Assembly: GCF_002563635.1 (NCBI RefSeq)
Contig: NZ_PDIZ01000003.1
Location: 558,001 to 622,000, forward strand
Length of the DNA: 64,000 nt
Direction of reading: 5' to 3'
DNA from: Bacillus sp. es.036
GTDB taxonomy: Bacteria; Bacillota; Bacilli; Bacillales; Guptibacillaceae
Shown here: one piece after another, positions 51,252 through 60,717 of the stretch
Numbering within the stretch: position 1 is the first letter of the stretch
Layout: every line of letters begins with the position of its first letter
The notes under the pieces: model-generated
The model's input: only the letters and a program-made list of their open reading frames with translations
Told to the model about the DNA's origin: nothing
Database searches by the model: none
Position numbers and translations under genes: made by a program

Positions 51252-52743
51252 TTGTTGTACCTCCTGTTGCTGCTTGCATAATGGCTGATTGATTCATGTT
51301 ATCACCAGTTAAGGTCGCTGTGATTTCTCCGTCGTACATAACAAGAATTTTATCGGAAATCTCCAAAAGCTCATCGATTTCACTTGAAAAATAGAGAATC
51401 CCTTTTCCTTCATCAGCGAGTTGCTTTATGAGAGACAATACCTCAGATTTAGCTTTAACGTCGATGCCTTTAGTAGGTTCATCAAATAGAAATACGTTTC
51501 GATTTGCATCTAACCACTTTCCGATCGCCGCCTTTTGTTGATTTCCTCCACTCAGGTGATGAATCGGTTGCCGAGTGGAAGAAGCTTTTATACCAAGCTG
51601 ATTGATTTGGTTGGACGCATAATTTTCTTCTTTCTTACGGTTGAGTAGGCCATTTTTTGAGTGACGGCGTAATGAAGGAAGCGTCAAATTATCTGATAAC
51701 GAAAAATCCAGTAAAATCCCTGTTTTTCTTCTTTCTTCAGGTATAAGGCAAACACCCGCATTAATGGCGTCACTAGGAGAGCGAAAACGATACGTACGAT
51801 TATGAAGGTGAATCTTCCCTTTTTGAGGCTTTGAGGCGCCAAATAAGGATAAGGCGGTTTCGGATTTACCCGCACCTACAAGTCCTGCGACGCCAATGAT
51901 TTCTCCATGATTTAATTCCAAATTGATATTTTTTTCGGTTTCTGGAACATGAACATTCTCAGCTCGAAATAACGTGTGGTTTGATACTTGTCTTTTTCGT
52001 TCTTTCTTATTTCCAATCGCTGAACCAAGCATATTGGTAATAATCTCATCGGCTGATACCGCCTTTGTTTCAGCTGTGAGATGAACTTTACCATCACGTA
52101 AAATCGTAAATCGATCGCTTATTTCTTCGATTTCAGGCATACGGTGAGAAATATAGATAATACCGACACCTTTCTTTTTTAAGCTGTTAATCAGGTGGAA
52201 TAAAAGTTGTGTTTCTTCTATGCTAAGTGGCGCGGTAGGTTCATCAAGGATTAAGTATTGAACATCATGAGCCATTGCACGAGCGATCAGAATCAGTTGT
52301 TTTTCCGAGAGTGTGCAATCGGAAGCAAGCTTATCTGGATTCAAAGGGATCCCCAGTGTCGCTAGTAATTGCTTTGTTTTTTTGCGCTCTTTTTTAGATG
52401 AGTAAAGTTTAAAAGGAGATTGATTAACGGAATCAGCCCAAATATTTTCTGCTACCGAAAGGGCAGGAAAGAGAGCCGTATCCACTTCTTGTACAACAAT
52501 GCCAATGCCTGCTTTTTTGGCATCAGAAGGAGTTCGAATTGATAAGGGTTGCCCGTTATATGAAATTGAACCGCTGTCCCGTTCATAGTCCCCACAGACA
52601 ATTTTCATTAGCGTGCTTTTTCCTGCTCCGTTTGTACCTAATAAGGCGTGCACTTCACCGGCATGAATCGTGAATGAGACGTTTTTTAATACAGTCGTAC
52701 TGCCAAATGATTTAGATATATTATGAATCGTTAATTGGTTCAT
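51235..52743 (-). CDS. ABC transporter ATP-binding protein, RbsA type (predicted methylthioribose importer)
   Basis: A 502-residue sugar-type ATPase with two fused nucleotide-binding domains. The first has Walker A GTNGAGKST near residue 36, a divergent signature CTLSEKQL near 142 and Walker B YLILDEPTA near 160. The second has VGAGKSE near 285, LSGGNQQKA near 398 and VFLFDEPTKG near 418. Duplicated ATPases of this kind power ribose, galactose and autoinducer-2 importers. Its start overlaps the binding-protein stop by four bases. Position in the mtn operon suggests methylthioribose uptake. Confidence 0.93.
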   Translation of the reverse strand: MNQLTIHNISKSFGSTTVLKNVSFTIHAGEVHALLGTNGAGKSTLMKIVCGDYERDSGSISYNGQPLSIRTPSDAKKAGIGIVVQEVDTALFPALSVAENIWADSVNQSPFKLYSSKKERKKTKQLLATLGIPLNPDKLASDCTLSEKQLILIARAMAHDVQYLILDEPTAPLSIEETQLLFHLINSLKKKGVGIIYISHRMPEIEEISDRFTILRDGKVHLTAETKAVSADEIITNMLGSAIGNKKERKRQVSNHTLFRAENVHVPETEKNINLELNHGEIIGVAGLVGAGKSETALSLFGASKPQKGKIHLHNRTYRFRSPSDAINAGVCLIPEERRKTGILLDFSLSDNLTLPSLRRHSKNGLLNRKKEENYASNQINQLGIKASSTRQPIHHLSGGNQQKAAIGKWLDANRNVFLFDEPTKGIDVKAKSEVLSLIKQLADEGKGILYFSSEIDELLEISDKILVMYDGEITATLTGDNMNQSAIMQAATGGTTIEISS

Positions 52744-53873
52744 TTAGTGTCTGCCTCTTCAACGCGTTTTTCCATCCATGGTGATGTGGCAGCGTCAGAT
52801 GAACCCCATCCGTCAACGTATTCCCCAAGCTTATCCATGGAGATCGTTTCTTCAGGTAAATCGGACTGCTTTACAAGATGAGGATCAAGTGAAAAGATGT
52901 CAGGTGCATCTTCTCCAGCGATTTTTTGATAAGCAAAACGAACTTGAACACGTCCAACTTCAGCTGGATCAGTTGCAGCTGATGATAGCCACGGGCTATT
53001 TTCCTTCTGCATCATTTGGAGGTCTTCATCACTCATATCAATGCCATAAACCTTGATTTCGTCTCTGCCTGCTTGCTCGATCGCTCGAGTCGCGCCTTTA
53101 GCAAATTCATCCCATGGAGCAAATACAGCGTCAATGTCTCCTTTGTTTGGGTATTGCTTTAGAATCGTTTCCATTTGTGTCTGGGTATCAAGAGCTGTAT
53201 TAGCGCTTGCCGTTCCGAATTTAGCGATTTCCTTAATTCCTGGATAGCGCTCCTGGAATGCCTCGTAGATGACATTTCGTCGTTCCATCGGTGCAAATCC
53301 TCCAACCCAAACGTATACAATATTGCCTTCGCCGTTAAGGTCTTGAGCAAGTTTTTTCAGCGTGTCCCACGCGAGGCTATAATCATCCTGATCGATGACG
53401 GTAACGCCTGGGACATTAATATCACTATCAAAAACGACAACAGGAATCCCTTTCTCTACTGCTTTTTTCACTCCTGGTTCCAGTGCGTCTGCTCGTCCGT
53501 GATCGATTAAGATGGCATCGACATTCTGATTGATCGCTGTATCAAGATGTGTCGCCATCTTTGAAAGATCATTATCAGCATTATAAACCTGGACACTTCC
53601 TCCAAACTTTTCAACCTGATCTTCAACCCCTTTGACATATTGGGAAGAGAATGTTCCAAGAGAAGCTTGCATAATCGCAGCAATCTTTATCGGTTTTTGC
53701 ACCTCTTTTGGAATGTCAGATGAAGTTTGCGATGTTTCGTCTTGCGTTTTTGAGGCAGTCTCATTTGTTTCATTATTGCTTGCTTCAGGTTCACTTACAG
53801 CATCTTGCTCACTTGTGCATGCGGCAAGAACGAAGAGAAGAAGAATGGATAACATAAGTCCTAAACGTTTCAT
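52740..53873 (-). CDS. Sugar-type substrate-binding lipoprotein, RbsB-like (predicted methylthioribose binder)
   Basis: A 377-residue lipoprotein of the periplasmic-binding-protein type 1 (ribose/galactose) fold. The signal peptide ends in LAAC near residue 19, followed by a Glu/Thr/Ser-rich linker of about 35 residues. The domain opens KIAAIMQASLGTFSSQYVKG, and DAILIDHGRADALEPGVKKA near 140 is typical of the sugar-binding group. It would capture the substrate outside the cell for the permease and ATPase encoded downstream. ATGA overlaps join it to mtnA and the ATPase gene. Confidence 0.92.
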   Translation of the reverse strand: MKRLGLMLSILLLFVLAACTSEQDAVSEPEASNNETNETASKTQDETSQTSSDIPKEVQKPIKIAAIMQASLGTFSSQYVKGVEDQVEKFGGSVQVYNADNDLSKMATHLDTAINQNVDAILIDHGRADALEPGVKKAVEKGIPVVVFDSDINVPGVTVIDQDDYSLAWDTLKKLAQDLNGEGNIVYVWVGGFAPMERRNVIYEAFQERYPGIKEIAKFGTASANTALDTQTQMETILKQYPNKGDIDAVFAPWDEFAKGATRAIEQAGRDEIKVYGIDMSDEDLQMMQKENSPWLSSAATDPAEVGRVQVRFAYQKIAGEDAPDIFSLDPHLVKQSDLPEETISMDKLGEYVDGWGSSDAATSPWMEKRVEEADTK

Positions 53874-54931
53874 GAATGTACCTCCGTGTTTTCAATATCT
53901 GGTAAAGTAAGATGAGCAAGGTTTTCTTCGAATGGTGTTCGAATGATGCCGTGTTCTGTAATGATTCCTTTGATTAAGCGATGTGGCGTTACGTCAAATG
54001 CAGGATTGAAAATCTCAATATTTTCAGCCGCGACGCGCTCTCCTTGATAGTGTGTGATTTCTTTTGAATCACGCTCCTCAATCGGAATGGCATCTCCATT
54101 AGGAATCGAATAGTCAATCGTTGAAATGGGTGCTGCAATATAAAAGGGAACATTGTAAGCCTGAGCGATATGAGCAAGGCCGAGCGTGCCGATTTTGTTA
54201 GCTGTGTCTCCGTTGGCTGCAATTCGATCCGCACCGACTATTACCGCTGCGATTTTCTTTGTTTTTAAGACGTGCGCCGCCATGCTATCCGTAATAAGCG
54301 TTACGTCGATACCGGCACGTTCAAGTTCCCATGCGGTTAGTCGAGCACCCTGGAGAACGGGTCTCGTTTCCGTTGCAATCGCGGAAATCGTGAGGCCGTT
54401 TTGCTTAGCCAAGTGGAGCGGAGCAAGGGCAGTTCCATATTTCGCTGTTGCAATTCCGCCTGCGTTGCAGTGGGTGAGAATGGTATCGCCATCCTTCAAT
54501 AGTTTAAGTCCGTGTTCTCCGATACGTTGACAGACAAGTTCATCTTCTTTATGGATAAGTAACGCTTCGTGAAGAATCGCGTCTTTCATTTTTTCGACAG
54601 TTGATAAAGGAAGAGTCACACGAACAATGCGATCGATCGCCCATGAGAGATTCACGGCAGTTGGGCGAGAAGATGAGAGGTATTCTCCTTGCTTAAGTAA
54701 CTCTGCTTTAAAAGTTGATGGTTCGGTTGTTTCTGCGTGTTGACTCCAGAGAACAAGACCATACGAAGCCGCAATTCCAATCGCTGGTGCACCGCGCACG
54801 ACGAGGGAAGATATGCTATTCCAAACATCTTCGATCGCCGTCTGTTTGAGATAGCTTTCTTGATGTGGTAATTTACGCTGATCAAGCAGTAAAAGGTGAT
54901 CTCCTTTCCACTGAAGAGATGGGATAGTCAT
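53870..54931 (-). CDS. mtnA: S-methyl-5-thioribose-1-phosphate isomerase
   Basis: A 353-residue isomerase of the methionine salvage pathway, related to eIF2B subunits, converting methylthioribose-1-phosphate to methylthioribulose-1-phosphate. Landmarks are VRGAPAIGIAASYG near residue 45, catalytic Cys in LTHCNAGGIATAKYGTA near 160, and the catalytic Asp in VIVGADRIAANGDTANKIGT near 240. It starts immediately after the mtnK stop and overlaps the binding-protein gene by four bases. It is under the SAM-I riboswitch upstream of mtnK. Confidence 0.96.
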   Translation of the reverse strand: MTIPSLQWKGDHLLLLDQRKLPHQESYLKQTAIEDVWNSISSLVVRGAPAIGIAASYGLVLWSQHAETTEPSTFKAELLKQGEYLSSSRPTAVNLSWAIDRIVRVTLPLSTVEKMKDAILHEALLIHKEDELVCQRIGEHGLKLLKDGDTILTHCNAGGIATAKYGTALAPLHLAKQNGLTISAIATETRPVLQGARLTAWELERAGIDVTLITDSMAAHVLKTKKIAAVIVGADRIAANGDTANKIGTLGLAHIAQAYNVPFYIAAPISTIDYSIPNGDAIPIEERDSKEITHYQGERVAAENIEIFNPAFDVTPHRLIKGIITEHGIIRTPFEENLAHLTLPDIENTEVHS

Positions 54932-56143
54932 TTAAACGCCCTCCTTAATCGTATCGATGTAATATTTAATCGAATCGATGTTCTTTCGATTTAAAATGAG
55001 TTTTTTTCCAAGTGTTAAAGCTCTTCTTTCCACTGCTAGTTTTACTTCTGGATCAGTAATCGTCTCAATTTCTTCTACATGAGCAAGTCCAATCGTTCTT
55101 CGGATGATTTTACAACCAGCAAAACCAATACTATCGACAAAAATAGACTGAAGATGAGTATTGAGATAACCTCTGGAATAGCGGTTATCTTCTGAAAGGT
55201 GGGTGTCCCAAAGGGAGCGGAACGTAGAGTCAAATACGGTCCAAACTTCAGTGATAACACCAAAGAGATAGGCTAGATATCCGTCTTTTTCTTCCTCGGT
55301 TCGATGGGCTTCCTGGGAGAGAATGCTAAGCGTAATATTGGCAATAAAAGCCCCAACATCAAATCCCGCTGGGCCATAGAAAGCAAATTCCGGATCGATT
55401 ACTTTTGTTGAACCCTCCGTTACGAAGAGGCTACCTGTATGTAAATCCCCGTGTATTAACGCTTCTCCTTTTGTTAAAAAGGAATGTTTAAGCGAAGCAA
55501 CTTCATTTAGGAAGTCTTGATCTTCCCACAAAATTTCAACATCTGGTCGAATTTCGTCTGAAAATGCGTTGCTTTCAGCATTATAAAAGGGGTCTGAAAA
55601 GACGAGACTCTCCGTGATCCCGCATAAATCTGGATTACTAAACCGTTTAGCAAGCTCTTTCTTTTTTGCAGAACCAAGACCGTAGTCAGAGGTGAAAAAG
55701 AGCGTGTGAGCGAGGTAAGTCCCGACATTTCTTGCGAGCTCAGGGTAGACACGTCCTTCAATAAGTCCTTTGCGCAAAATCGTATGCGATGATAAATCTT
55801 CCATCACTGTTGCTGCTTTTTCTGAGTCATGCAAATAAACAACTGGGGAAAATTCAGGAACAAGCGAATGAGCTTGTATGAGGGCCTCGCTTTCAATTCT
55901 CGACCGGTCAAGTGTCAGTGGCCAGGATTCACCAACAACCTTGGCATAAGGCAAAGCTTGTTTGACGATCCACGATTCCTCTGTTGCTTTGTTTTGAACA
56001 TGGAAAACATAGTTTAAATTGCCATCCCCGATTTCCTTTACGAGAAGGGGGGAAGAGGGATCGATAAAATTGTGATGCACTAAAAAGTGAACAACGCTTT
56101 CTTGTGTAAATGGTGTATATCCCGACTTAACTTGAAAAGACAT
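54932..56143 (-). CDS. mtnK: Methylthioribose kinase
   Basis: A 403-residue kinase of the aminoglycoside-phosphotransferase-like fold that phosphorylates 5-methylthioribose with ATP. Motifs include EIGDGNLNYVFHV near residue 40, the catalytic loop LIHGDLHTGSLFV near 233 and the metal-binding VIDPEFAFYGPAGFD near 250. It is the first gene of the mtnKA-ABC operon, preceded by AAAGGGGA and a SAM-I riboswitch. Having a kinase rather than a phosphorylase means the cell first makes or imports free methylthioribose. Confidence 0.96.
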   Translation of the reverse strand: MSFQVKSGYTPFTQESVVHFLVHHNFIDPSSPLLVKEIGDGNLNYVFHVQNKATEESWIVKQALPYAKVVGESWPLTLDRSRIESEALIQAHSLVPEFSPVVYLHDSEKAATVMEDLSSHTILRKGLIEGRVYPELARNVGTYLAHTLFFTSDYGLGSAKKKELAKRFSNPDLCGITESLVFSDPFYNAESNAFSDEIRPDVEILWEDQDFLNEVASLKHSFLTKGEALIHGDLHTGSLFVTEGSTKVIDPEFAFYGPAGFDVGAFIANITLSILSQEAHRTEEEKDGYLAYLFGVITEVWTVFDSTFRSLWDTHLSEDNRYSRGYLNTHLQSIFVDSIGFAGCKIIRRTIGLAHVEEIETITDPEVKLAVERRALTLGKKLILNRKNIDSIKYYIDTIKEGV

Positions 56144-56200
56144 GTGTAAGTCCCCTTTCTAATGGATGATGTATAGAAGCATTCGTGATTAAAAGACATA

Positions 56201-56231
56201 AAAAAAGCCTCTTTCCGAAGAAAGAGGCTTG
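56201..56231 (-). terminator. Terminator of the mtnK SAM-I riboswitch
   Basis: On the minus strand AAGCCTCTTTC pairs with GAAAGAGGCTT around a short loop, followed by seven Ts (plus-strand 56201-56231). Confidence 0.9.
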
Positions 56232-56251
56232 AAGACAGATATCCTTCACAC

Positions 56252-56389
56252 CTCTTATCTTCCAGGATGAATAACATCCTGTTGGAAGTAGCACCGTGCC
56301 ATCTAAGCCATCCTGAAAAGATGTACTTAAGAATAGGTCGGTTGCTGGGCGTCATAGGGCCAAATCCCTCAGCCTGCTCTTGATAAGAG
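56252..56389 (-). promoter_or_regulatory. SAM-I riboswitch (S-box) of mtnK-mtnA-ABC operon
   Basis: On the minus strand P1 is CTCTTATC / GATAAGAG. Between lie AGAGCAGGCTGAGGGATTTG, GCCCTATGACGCCCAGCAAC, a variable P3, and CACGGTGCTACTTCCAACAG, all S-box hallmarks. High SAM should favour the downstream terminator and turn the salvage and transport operon off. Confidence 0.97.
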
Positions 56390-56475
56390 AAAGTTTATGA
56401 AATTATTTTACAATTTTTTCGCTTGAAATGTATGTTACAGAGAAACAGATGCATTTGTCAATAATATTTTGAATT

Positions 56476-57258
56476 TTATTTATATATATCTGGACGTCGA
56501 TCTTCAAAGATGGGGATACGACTTCGGATTGATGGTATTTCTTCCTCATCAATCAAGCCTGTTAAGATCGTTTCCTCTTCGCCTGCTTCTGCGATAATCG
56601 TTCCCCACGGATCAATGATTAAAGAATGTCCGCCAAACGCATTGTCTGGATCTGCTCCTACACGATTACAAGCAATCACGTAACATTGGTTTTCAATAGC
56701 GCGGCTAATAAGTAATGCTCGCCAATGATCCGTACGCTGTTTCGGCCATTCGGCTGGAACGAACAAAACTTGTGCACCTTCAATGGCATGAAGGCGAAGC
56801 CACTCAGGAAAGCGAATATCATAACAGATGAATCCGGCACTTGGGAGTTCTTCAAGTGTGAAGTGGCTTTTCTCATTTCCTGAAACAAGGTATTTCTCTT
56901 CATTCATCAGGCGAAATAGATGAGCTTTGCTATACTCATGGATAAGCTGCCCATCTCGATTGAAAACGAGCATCGTATTCGTTACATGATCATTGTGTTG
57001 CTTTGCAATTGAGCCACCTACTATACTCACCTTATTCTTTTTGGCTAGGTCTGAAAGAAATGCAATGGACTTTTCTGCATTTGTATCCCCAATTTCGTCT
57101 AGTCTCGATAAGTCATAACCAGTCGACCACAGTTCTGGTAAAACAATAATATCTGGTTTGTCATGAACAGCCTTAGCAACAAGCTCTTTCACTTTCGAGA
57201 AATTTTCTTCCGGGTTTCCAAACGCAATATCAAATTGCAACAGAGCGATTTTTTTCAT
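56476..57258 (-). CDS. mtnU: Carbon-nitrogen hydrolase MtnU-like (omega-amidase type)
   Basis: A 260-residue nitrilase-superfamily hydrolase. The Glu-Lys-Cys triad is visible: VLPELWSTGYDL (Glu near residue 42), EYSKAHLFRL (Lys near 112) and FICYDIRFPEWLR (Cys near 145). Similar MtnU/YkrU proteins lie next to the salvage aminotransferase and are thought to deamidate the alpha-ketoglutaramate left when glutamine is the amino donor. That fits its divergent position to mtnE here. ATG 57258 follows GAGGAGGAG. Confidence 0.92.
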   Translation of the reverse strand: MKKIALLQFDIAFGNPEENFSKVKELVAKAVHDKPDIIVLPELWSTGYDLSRLDEIGDTNAEKSIAFLSDLAKKNKVSIVGGSIAKQHNDHVTNTMLVFNRDGQLIHEYSKAHLFRLMNEEKYLVSGNEKSHFTLEELPSAGFICYDIRFPEWLRLHAIEGAQVLFVPAEWPKQRTDHWRALLISRAIENQCYVIACNRVGADPDNAFGGHSLIIDPWGTIIAEAGEEETILTGLIDEEEIPSIRSRIPIFEDRRPDIYK

Positions 57259-57360
57259 TGTTTTCTCCTCCTCGCTTACAAAATAAGCTTTACATGATTG
57301 TGTATCCAAGATAACATAATTTACTAGAATTTCACGAAAATTTTAACAGGATGTGATTCT

Positions 57361-58533
57361 TTGAAACAATTTCAAACTTCGGATGCGCTTAAACGATTAC
57401 CGGAACAATTTTTTGCGAAGCTTGCTGGAAAAGTGAACCGCTATGTAGAAGCGGGTTATGACATGATTAATCTTGGACAGGGAAATCCTGATCAGCCAAC
57501 ACCTGATCATATTATCAAGTCCTTGCAGAAGGCAGCTGAAAATCCCACCTATCACAAATATCCGCCATTTCGAGGACAGCCTTTTTTGAAGCAGGCGGCT
57601 GCTGATTTCTATGAGCGAGAATTTGGAGTGAAGCTTGATCCAGAGAAGGAAGTTGCCGTTCTTTTCGGTGGAAAAGCAGGCCTTGTCGAGGTCAGTCAAT
57701 GTTTACTAAATAAAGGTGATGTGGCACTCGTTCCAGACCCTGGATATCCCGATTATTGGTCAGGTGTCGCGATGGCTGAAGCGGATATGCAAATGATGCC
57801 GTTGCTTGAGGAGAATCATTTCTTACCAGACTATGATGCGATTCCAGAGGATTCATTAAAAAAAGCGAAAATGATGTTTTTAAATTATCCAAACAACCCA
57901 ACTGCAGCTGTTGCAACGAAGCGCTTTTTTGAGGAAACAGTCAGTTTTGCAGAGACGAATGATATTTGTGTTGTGCATGATTTCGCTTACGGTGCGATCG
58001 GGTTTGATGGCGAGCGACCGATTAGCTTTTTGGAAACAGGGGGTGCAAAAGACAATGGAATTGAAATCTATACCCTTTCAAAAACATATAATATGGCGGG
58101 ATGGCGTGTAGGATTTGCAGTCGGAAATCAATCTGTTGTTGAGAGCATCAATCTCCTTCAGGATCATTTTTACGTTAGTCTATTTAGTGCGGTGCAAGAA
58201 GCCGCAGCTGAAGCTTTGCTTGGATCGCAGCAGTGTGTAGAAGACCTTCGCGATACGTATGAGTCGAGACGAAATGTTCTCATTCAAGGACTCCATGACA
58301 TTGGCTGGAATGTCACTTCTCCTGCGGGATCGTTTTTCGCCTGGTTAAAAGTACCTGAATCCTTTACTTCAGAAAGCTTTGCAGATTACTTACTTGAAAG
58401 CGTCCAAATTGTTGTCGCACCTGGCAACGGGTTTGGTGAATATGGTGAGGGCTATGTACGAGTGGGGCTATTAACGTCTGAAGATAAGCTAAGAGAAGCG
58501 GTGGAACGAATTAAGTCTCTTAATCTCTTTTGA
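57361..58533 (+). CDS. mtnE: Methionine-salvage aminotransferase MtnE (YkrV-like)
   Basis: A 390-residue class-I PLP aminotransferase that converts 4-methylthio-2-oxobutyrate to methionine. NLGQGNPDQPTPDHI near residue 37, the Asn of NYPNNPTAA near 178, the Asp of VHDFAYGAIGFDG and the PLP Lys in YTLSKTYNMAGWRVG near 240 are all present. It starts at TTG 57361 with a weak AGGATGTGA site. Context, between mtnU and the mtnW operon, supports the salvage role over a general aminotransferase. Confidence 0.94.
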   Translation: MKQFQTSDALKRLPEQFFAKLAGKVNRYVEAGYDMINLGQGNPDQPTPDHIIKSLQKAAENPTYHKYPPFRGQPFLKQAAADFYEREFGVKLDPEKEVAVLFGGKAGLVEVSQCLLNKGDVALVPDPGYPDYWSGVAMAEADMQMMPLLEENHFLPDYDAIPEDSLKKAKMMFLNYPNNPTAAVATKRFFEETVSFAETNDICVVHDFAYGAIGFDGERPISFLETGGAKDNGIEIYTLSKTYNMAGWRVGFAVGNQSVVESINLLQDHFYVSLFSAVQEAAAEALLGSQQCVEDLRDTYESRRNVLIQGLHDIGWNVTSPAGSFFAWLKVPESFTSESFADYLLESVQIVVAPGNGFGEYGEGYVRVGLLTSEDKLREAVERIKSLNLF

Positions 58534-58555
58534 TTCAGAAAAATTAAAAAACAGT

Positions 58556-58584
58556 TTGACAGAATTTCTTGCGTCTGGCATAAT
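58556..58584 (+). promoter_or_regulatory. SigA-type promoter of the mtnW SAM-I leader
   Basis: TTGACA (58556-58561), 17 bases, CATAAT (58579-58584), with an extended -10 TG at 58576-58577. Confidence 0.88.
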
Positions 58585-58617
58585 TCAAATCAATTACTAA
58601 AAACGAATAATTGCAAA

Positions 58618-58727
58618 CTCTTATCCAGAGAGGTGGAGGGACGAGCCCTTTGAAGCCCGGCAACCGATTTTTAAGTTTTCTTAAAGACACGGTGCTAATT
58701 CTCGCAGCAAAAGCTGGAAGATAAGAG
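58618..58727 (+). promoter_or_regulatory. SAM-I riboswitch (S-box) of mtnWXBD operon
   Basis: P1 is CTCTTATC (58618-58625) / GATAAGAG (58720-58727). AGAGAGGTGGAGGGACGAG, GCCCTTTGAAGCCCGGCAAC and CACGGTGCTAATTC are the conserved S-box blocks. SAM binding should release the terminator that follows. Confidence 0.97.
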
Positions 58728-58743
58728 GAAGAGCATGGTGATA

Positions 58744-58774
58744 AAGACCTCTTCCTCGTGAAGGGGTCTTTTTT
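58744..58774 (+). terminator. Terminator of the mtnW SAM-I riboswitch
   Basis: AAGACCTCTTCC (58744-58755) pairs with GAAGGGGTCTT near 58760-58770, followed by Ts. CTCTTCCTC within it can pair with the GAGGAAGAG after P1, giving the antiterminator. Confidence 0.9.
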
Positions 58775-58822
58775 GTGTGATGAGCGAAAATTGAAAGGTA
58801 AAGACTGAAAGGAATGAACGTG

Positions 58823-60022
58823 ATGAGCCGTCTTATAGCTACCTATCTTGTAAATAATGATCATCAATTAGCCCAGCGTGCCGAATCGATCGCTCTCGGA
58901 TTAACCGTTGGCACATGGACGAATCTACCGTTATTAGAAAAAGAACAGTTACAAAAACATAAAGGAGAAGTCGTTAGGGTGGAGGAGAGAGAAGGTAAAG
59001 GGATCATTGTTATCTCCTATCCAGCGATTAATTTCAGTGCTGATATACCGGCGATTTTAACAACCGTTTTCGGCAAACTTTCTCTTGATGGAGAAATAAA
59101 ACTCATTGATTTAGAGTTTTCGGATGAGTTGCTTCAAGCCTTTCCGGGGCCGGGGCATGGGATAGAAGGCATCCGCAAACTTGCAGATGTGCATGATCGA
59201 CCACTTGTCATGAGTATTTTTAAAGGGGTGATTGGAAAGCCATTGCATGAGTTAGAACAACAAATGCAGGCACAAGCCCTTGGTAAAGTTGATTTCGTAA
59301 AAGATGATGAAATTCTTTTTGAAAATGAGTTATCTCCTCTTGAAAAGCGCGTCCCTGTTTTAAAAAAAGTGCTGGATCAGACGTCAGAAGTGACAGGGAA
59401 ACGCACACGATATGCGGTTAACTTAACCGGAAGAACGGACATTCTGAAAGATCGAGCAAAACGCGCGATTGAATTAGGGGCTGATGCCCTGTTGTTTAAC
59501 GTTTTTACATATGGTTTAGATGTCCTTCAGTCTCTTGCTGAGGATAAGGATATCTCGGTTCCGATCATGGCTCATCCTTCTTTTTCAGGGGCTATGGCTG
59601 CATCGAGCACTTATGGCATAAGTTATTCCCTGTTACTTGGAAAATTACTTCGAACCGCTGGTGCTGATTTCTCTCTTTTTCCTTCCCCTTACGGAAGCGT
59701 GGCGTTAGATCGAAACGAAGCGCTCGCAACAGCCTTAGCTCTGACGGAAGAGAATCAACTGAATAAGACATTTCCGGTTCCTTCAGCAGGCATCCATCCA
59801 GGATTGGTCCCACTTTTACTTCAGGACTTTGGAAAGGATAGCGTTATTAATGCAGGAGGAGGCGTGCACGGTCATCCAGGAGGAGCCGCTTCTGGAGGAA
59901 AAGCATTCCGAGCTGCGATTGAAGCTGTTCTAACAAATCAAACTCTCGAAGAGGCATCGCTTAATAGTGAGGCACTTCACCAGGCACTTACAAAGTGGGG
60001 GAGCACAGAGGTGGTTCGATGA
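58823..60022 (+). CDS. mtnW: 2,3-diketo-5-methylthiopentyl-1-phosphate enolase (RuBisCO-like)
   Basis: A 399-residue RuBisCO-like protein (form IV) that enolises the diketo intermediate of methionine salvage. The carbamylated-Lys region reads KVDFVKDDE near residue 155 (catalytic Lys, Asp, Glu), with [13 protein letters not shown] near 108 and the phosphate-binding [20 protein letters not shown] near 345. It is the first gene of mtnWXBD. ATG 58823 lies nine bases after AAAGGA; ATG 58814 is too close to that site. A four-base overlap links it to mtnX. Confidence 0.96.
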   Translation: MSRLIATYLVNNDHQLAQRAESIALGLTVGTWTNLPLLEKEQLQKHKGEVVRVEEREGKGIIVISYPAINFSADIPAILTTVFGKLSLDGEIKLIDLEFSDELLQAFPGPGHGIEGIRKLADVHDRPLVMSIFKGVIGKPLHELEQQMQAQALGKVDFVKDDEILFENELSPLEKRVPVLKKVLDQTSEVTGKRTRYAVNLTGRTDILKDRAKRAIELGADALLFNVFTYGLDVLQSLAEDKDISVPIMAHPSFSGAMAASSTYGISYSLLLGKLLRTAGADFSLFPSPYGSVALDRNEALATALALTEENQLNKTFPVPSAGIHPGLVPLLLQDFGKDSVINAGGGVHGHPGGAASGGKAFRAAIEAVLTNQTLEEASLNSEALHQALTKWGSTEVVR

Positions 60023-60717
60023 AAAAGCCGATTATATTTTGTGATTTTGATGGCACGATTACAAATAGTGATAATATCGTTTCCTTAATGAAACGTTTTG
60101 CTCCGAAAGAATGGGAGCAAATAAAAGACAATATTTTAGCGCAGAACCTATCCATTCGGGAAGGAGTGGGGCAGATGTTTCATTTGATTCCTTCCAGTCG
60201 AAAGAAGGATTTGCTTGATTATTTATTAGCTACAACCGAGATTAGACAGGGATTTGCCGAGTTTGTTCATTATACAAAACGAGAAGGAATCCAGCTTTAC
60301 GTTGTAAGCGGAGGAATTGATTTTTTTGTCTATCCGCTTCTAAACCCATTTGAAATACCAGAAGAGAACATTTTCTGCAATGGGAGCGATTTTACGAACG
60401 AAACGATCACGATTACTTGGCCATACTCTTGTGATGATGATTGTACAAACGATTGCGGATGCTGCAAGCCAGGCATCTTAAAAAAGTTTGATGGAGATAC
60501 ATACCGAAAAATTGTGATCGGTGACTCTATAACGGATCTAGAGGCAGCTAAACGGGCAGATCAAGTCTTTGCAAGAGATTACTTAGCAAAGAAGTGTAAA
60601 GAACTATCCATTCCTGCAGTTCCGTTTGAGTCGTTCCATGATATCGTTCGAAAATTGAGGGAAGAAAAGGAGGGGTATGATGAGTCTCGTACAGAAACGT
60701 TGGAACGAACTCGCTGA
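60019..60717 (+). CDS. mtnX: 2-hydroxy-3-keto-5-methylthiopentenyl-1-phosphate phosphatase
   Basis: A 232-residue HAD-family phosphatase. The nucleophile Asp is in [15 protein letters not shown] at residue 8, motif II in VVSGGIDFF and motif III/IV in [12 protein letters not shown] near 175. A Cys cluster [14 protein letters not shown] near residue 145 may bind a metal; I recall similar clusters in MtnX. It removes phosphate from the enol made by MtnW, giving acireductone. The start overlaps mtnW by four bases (ATGA) and its end overlaps mtnB by about 38 bases. Confidence 0.95.
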   Translation: MKKPIIFCDFDGTITNSDNIVSLMKRFAPKEWEQIKDNILAQNLSIREGVGQMFHLIPSSRKKDLLDYLLATTEIRQGFAEFVHYTKREGIQLYVVSGGIDFFVYPLLNPFEIPEENIFCNGSDFTNETITITWPYSCDDDCTNDCGCCKPGILKKFDGDTYRKIVIGDSITDLEAAKRADQVFARDYLAKKCKELSIPAVPFESFHDIVRKLREEKEGYDESRTETLERTR

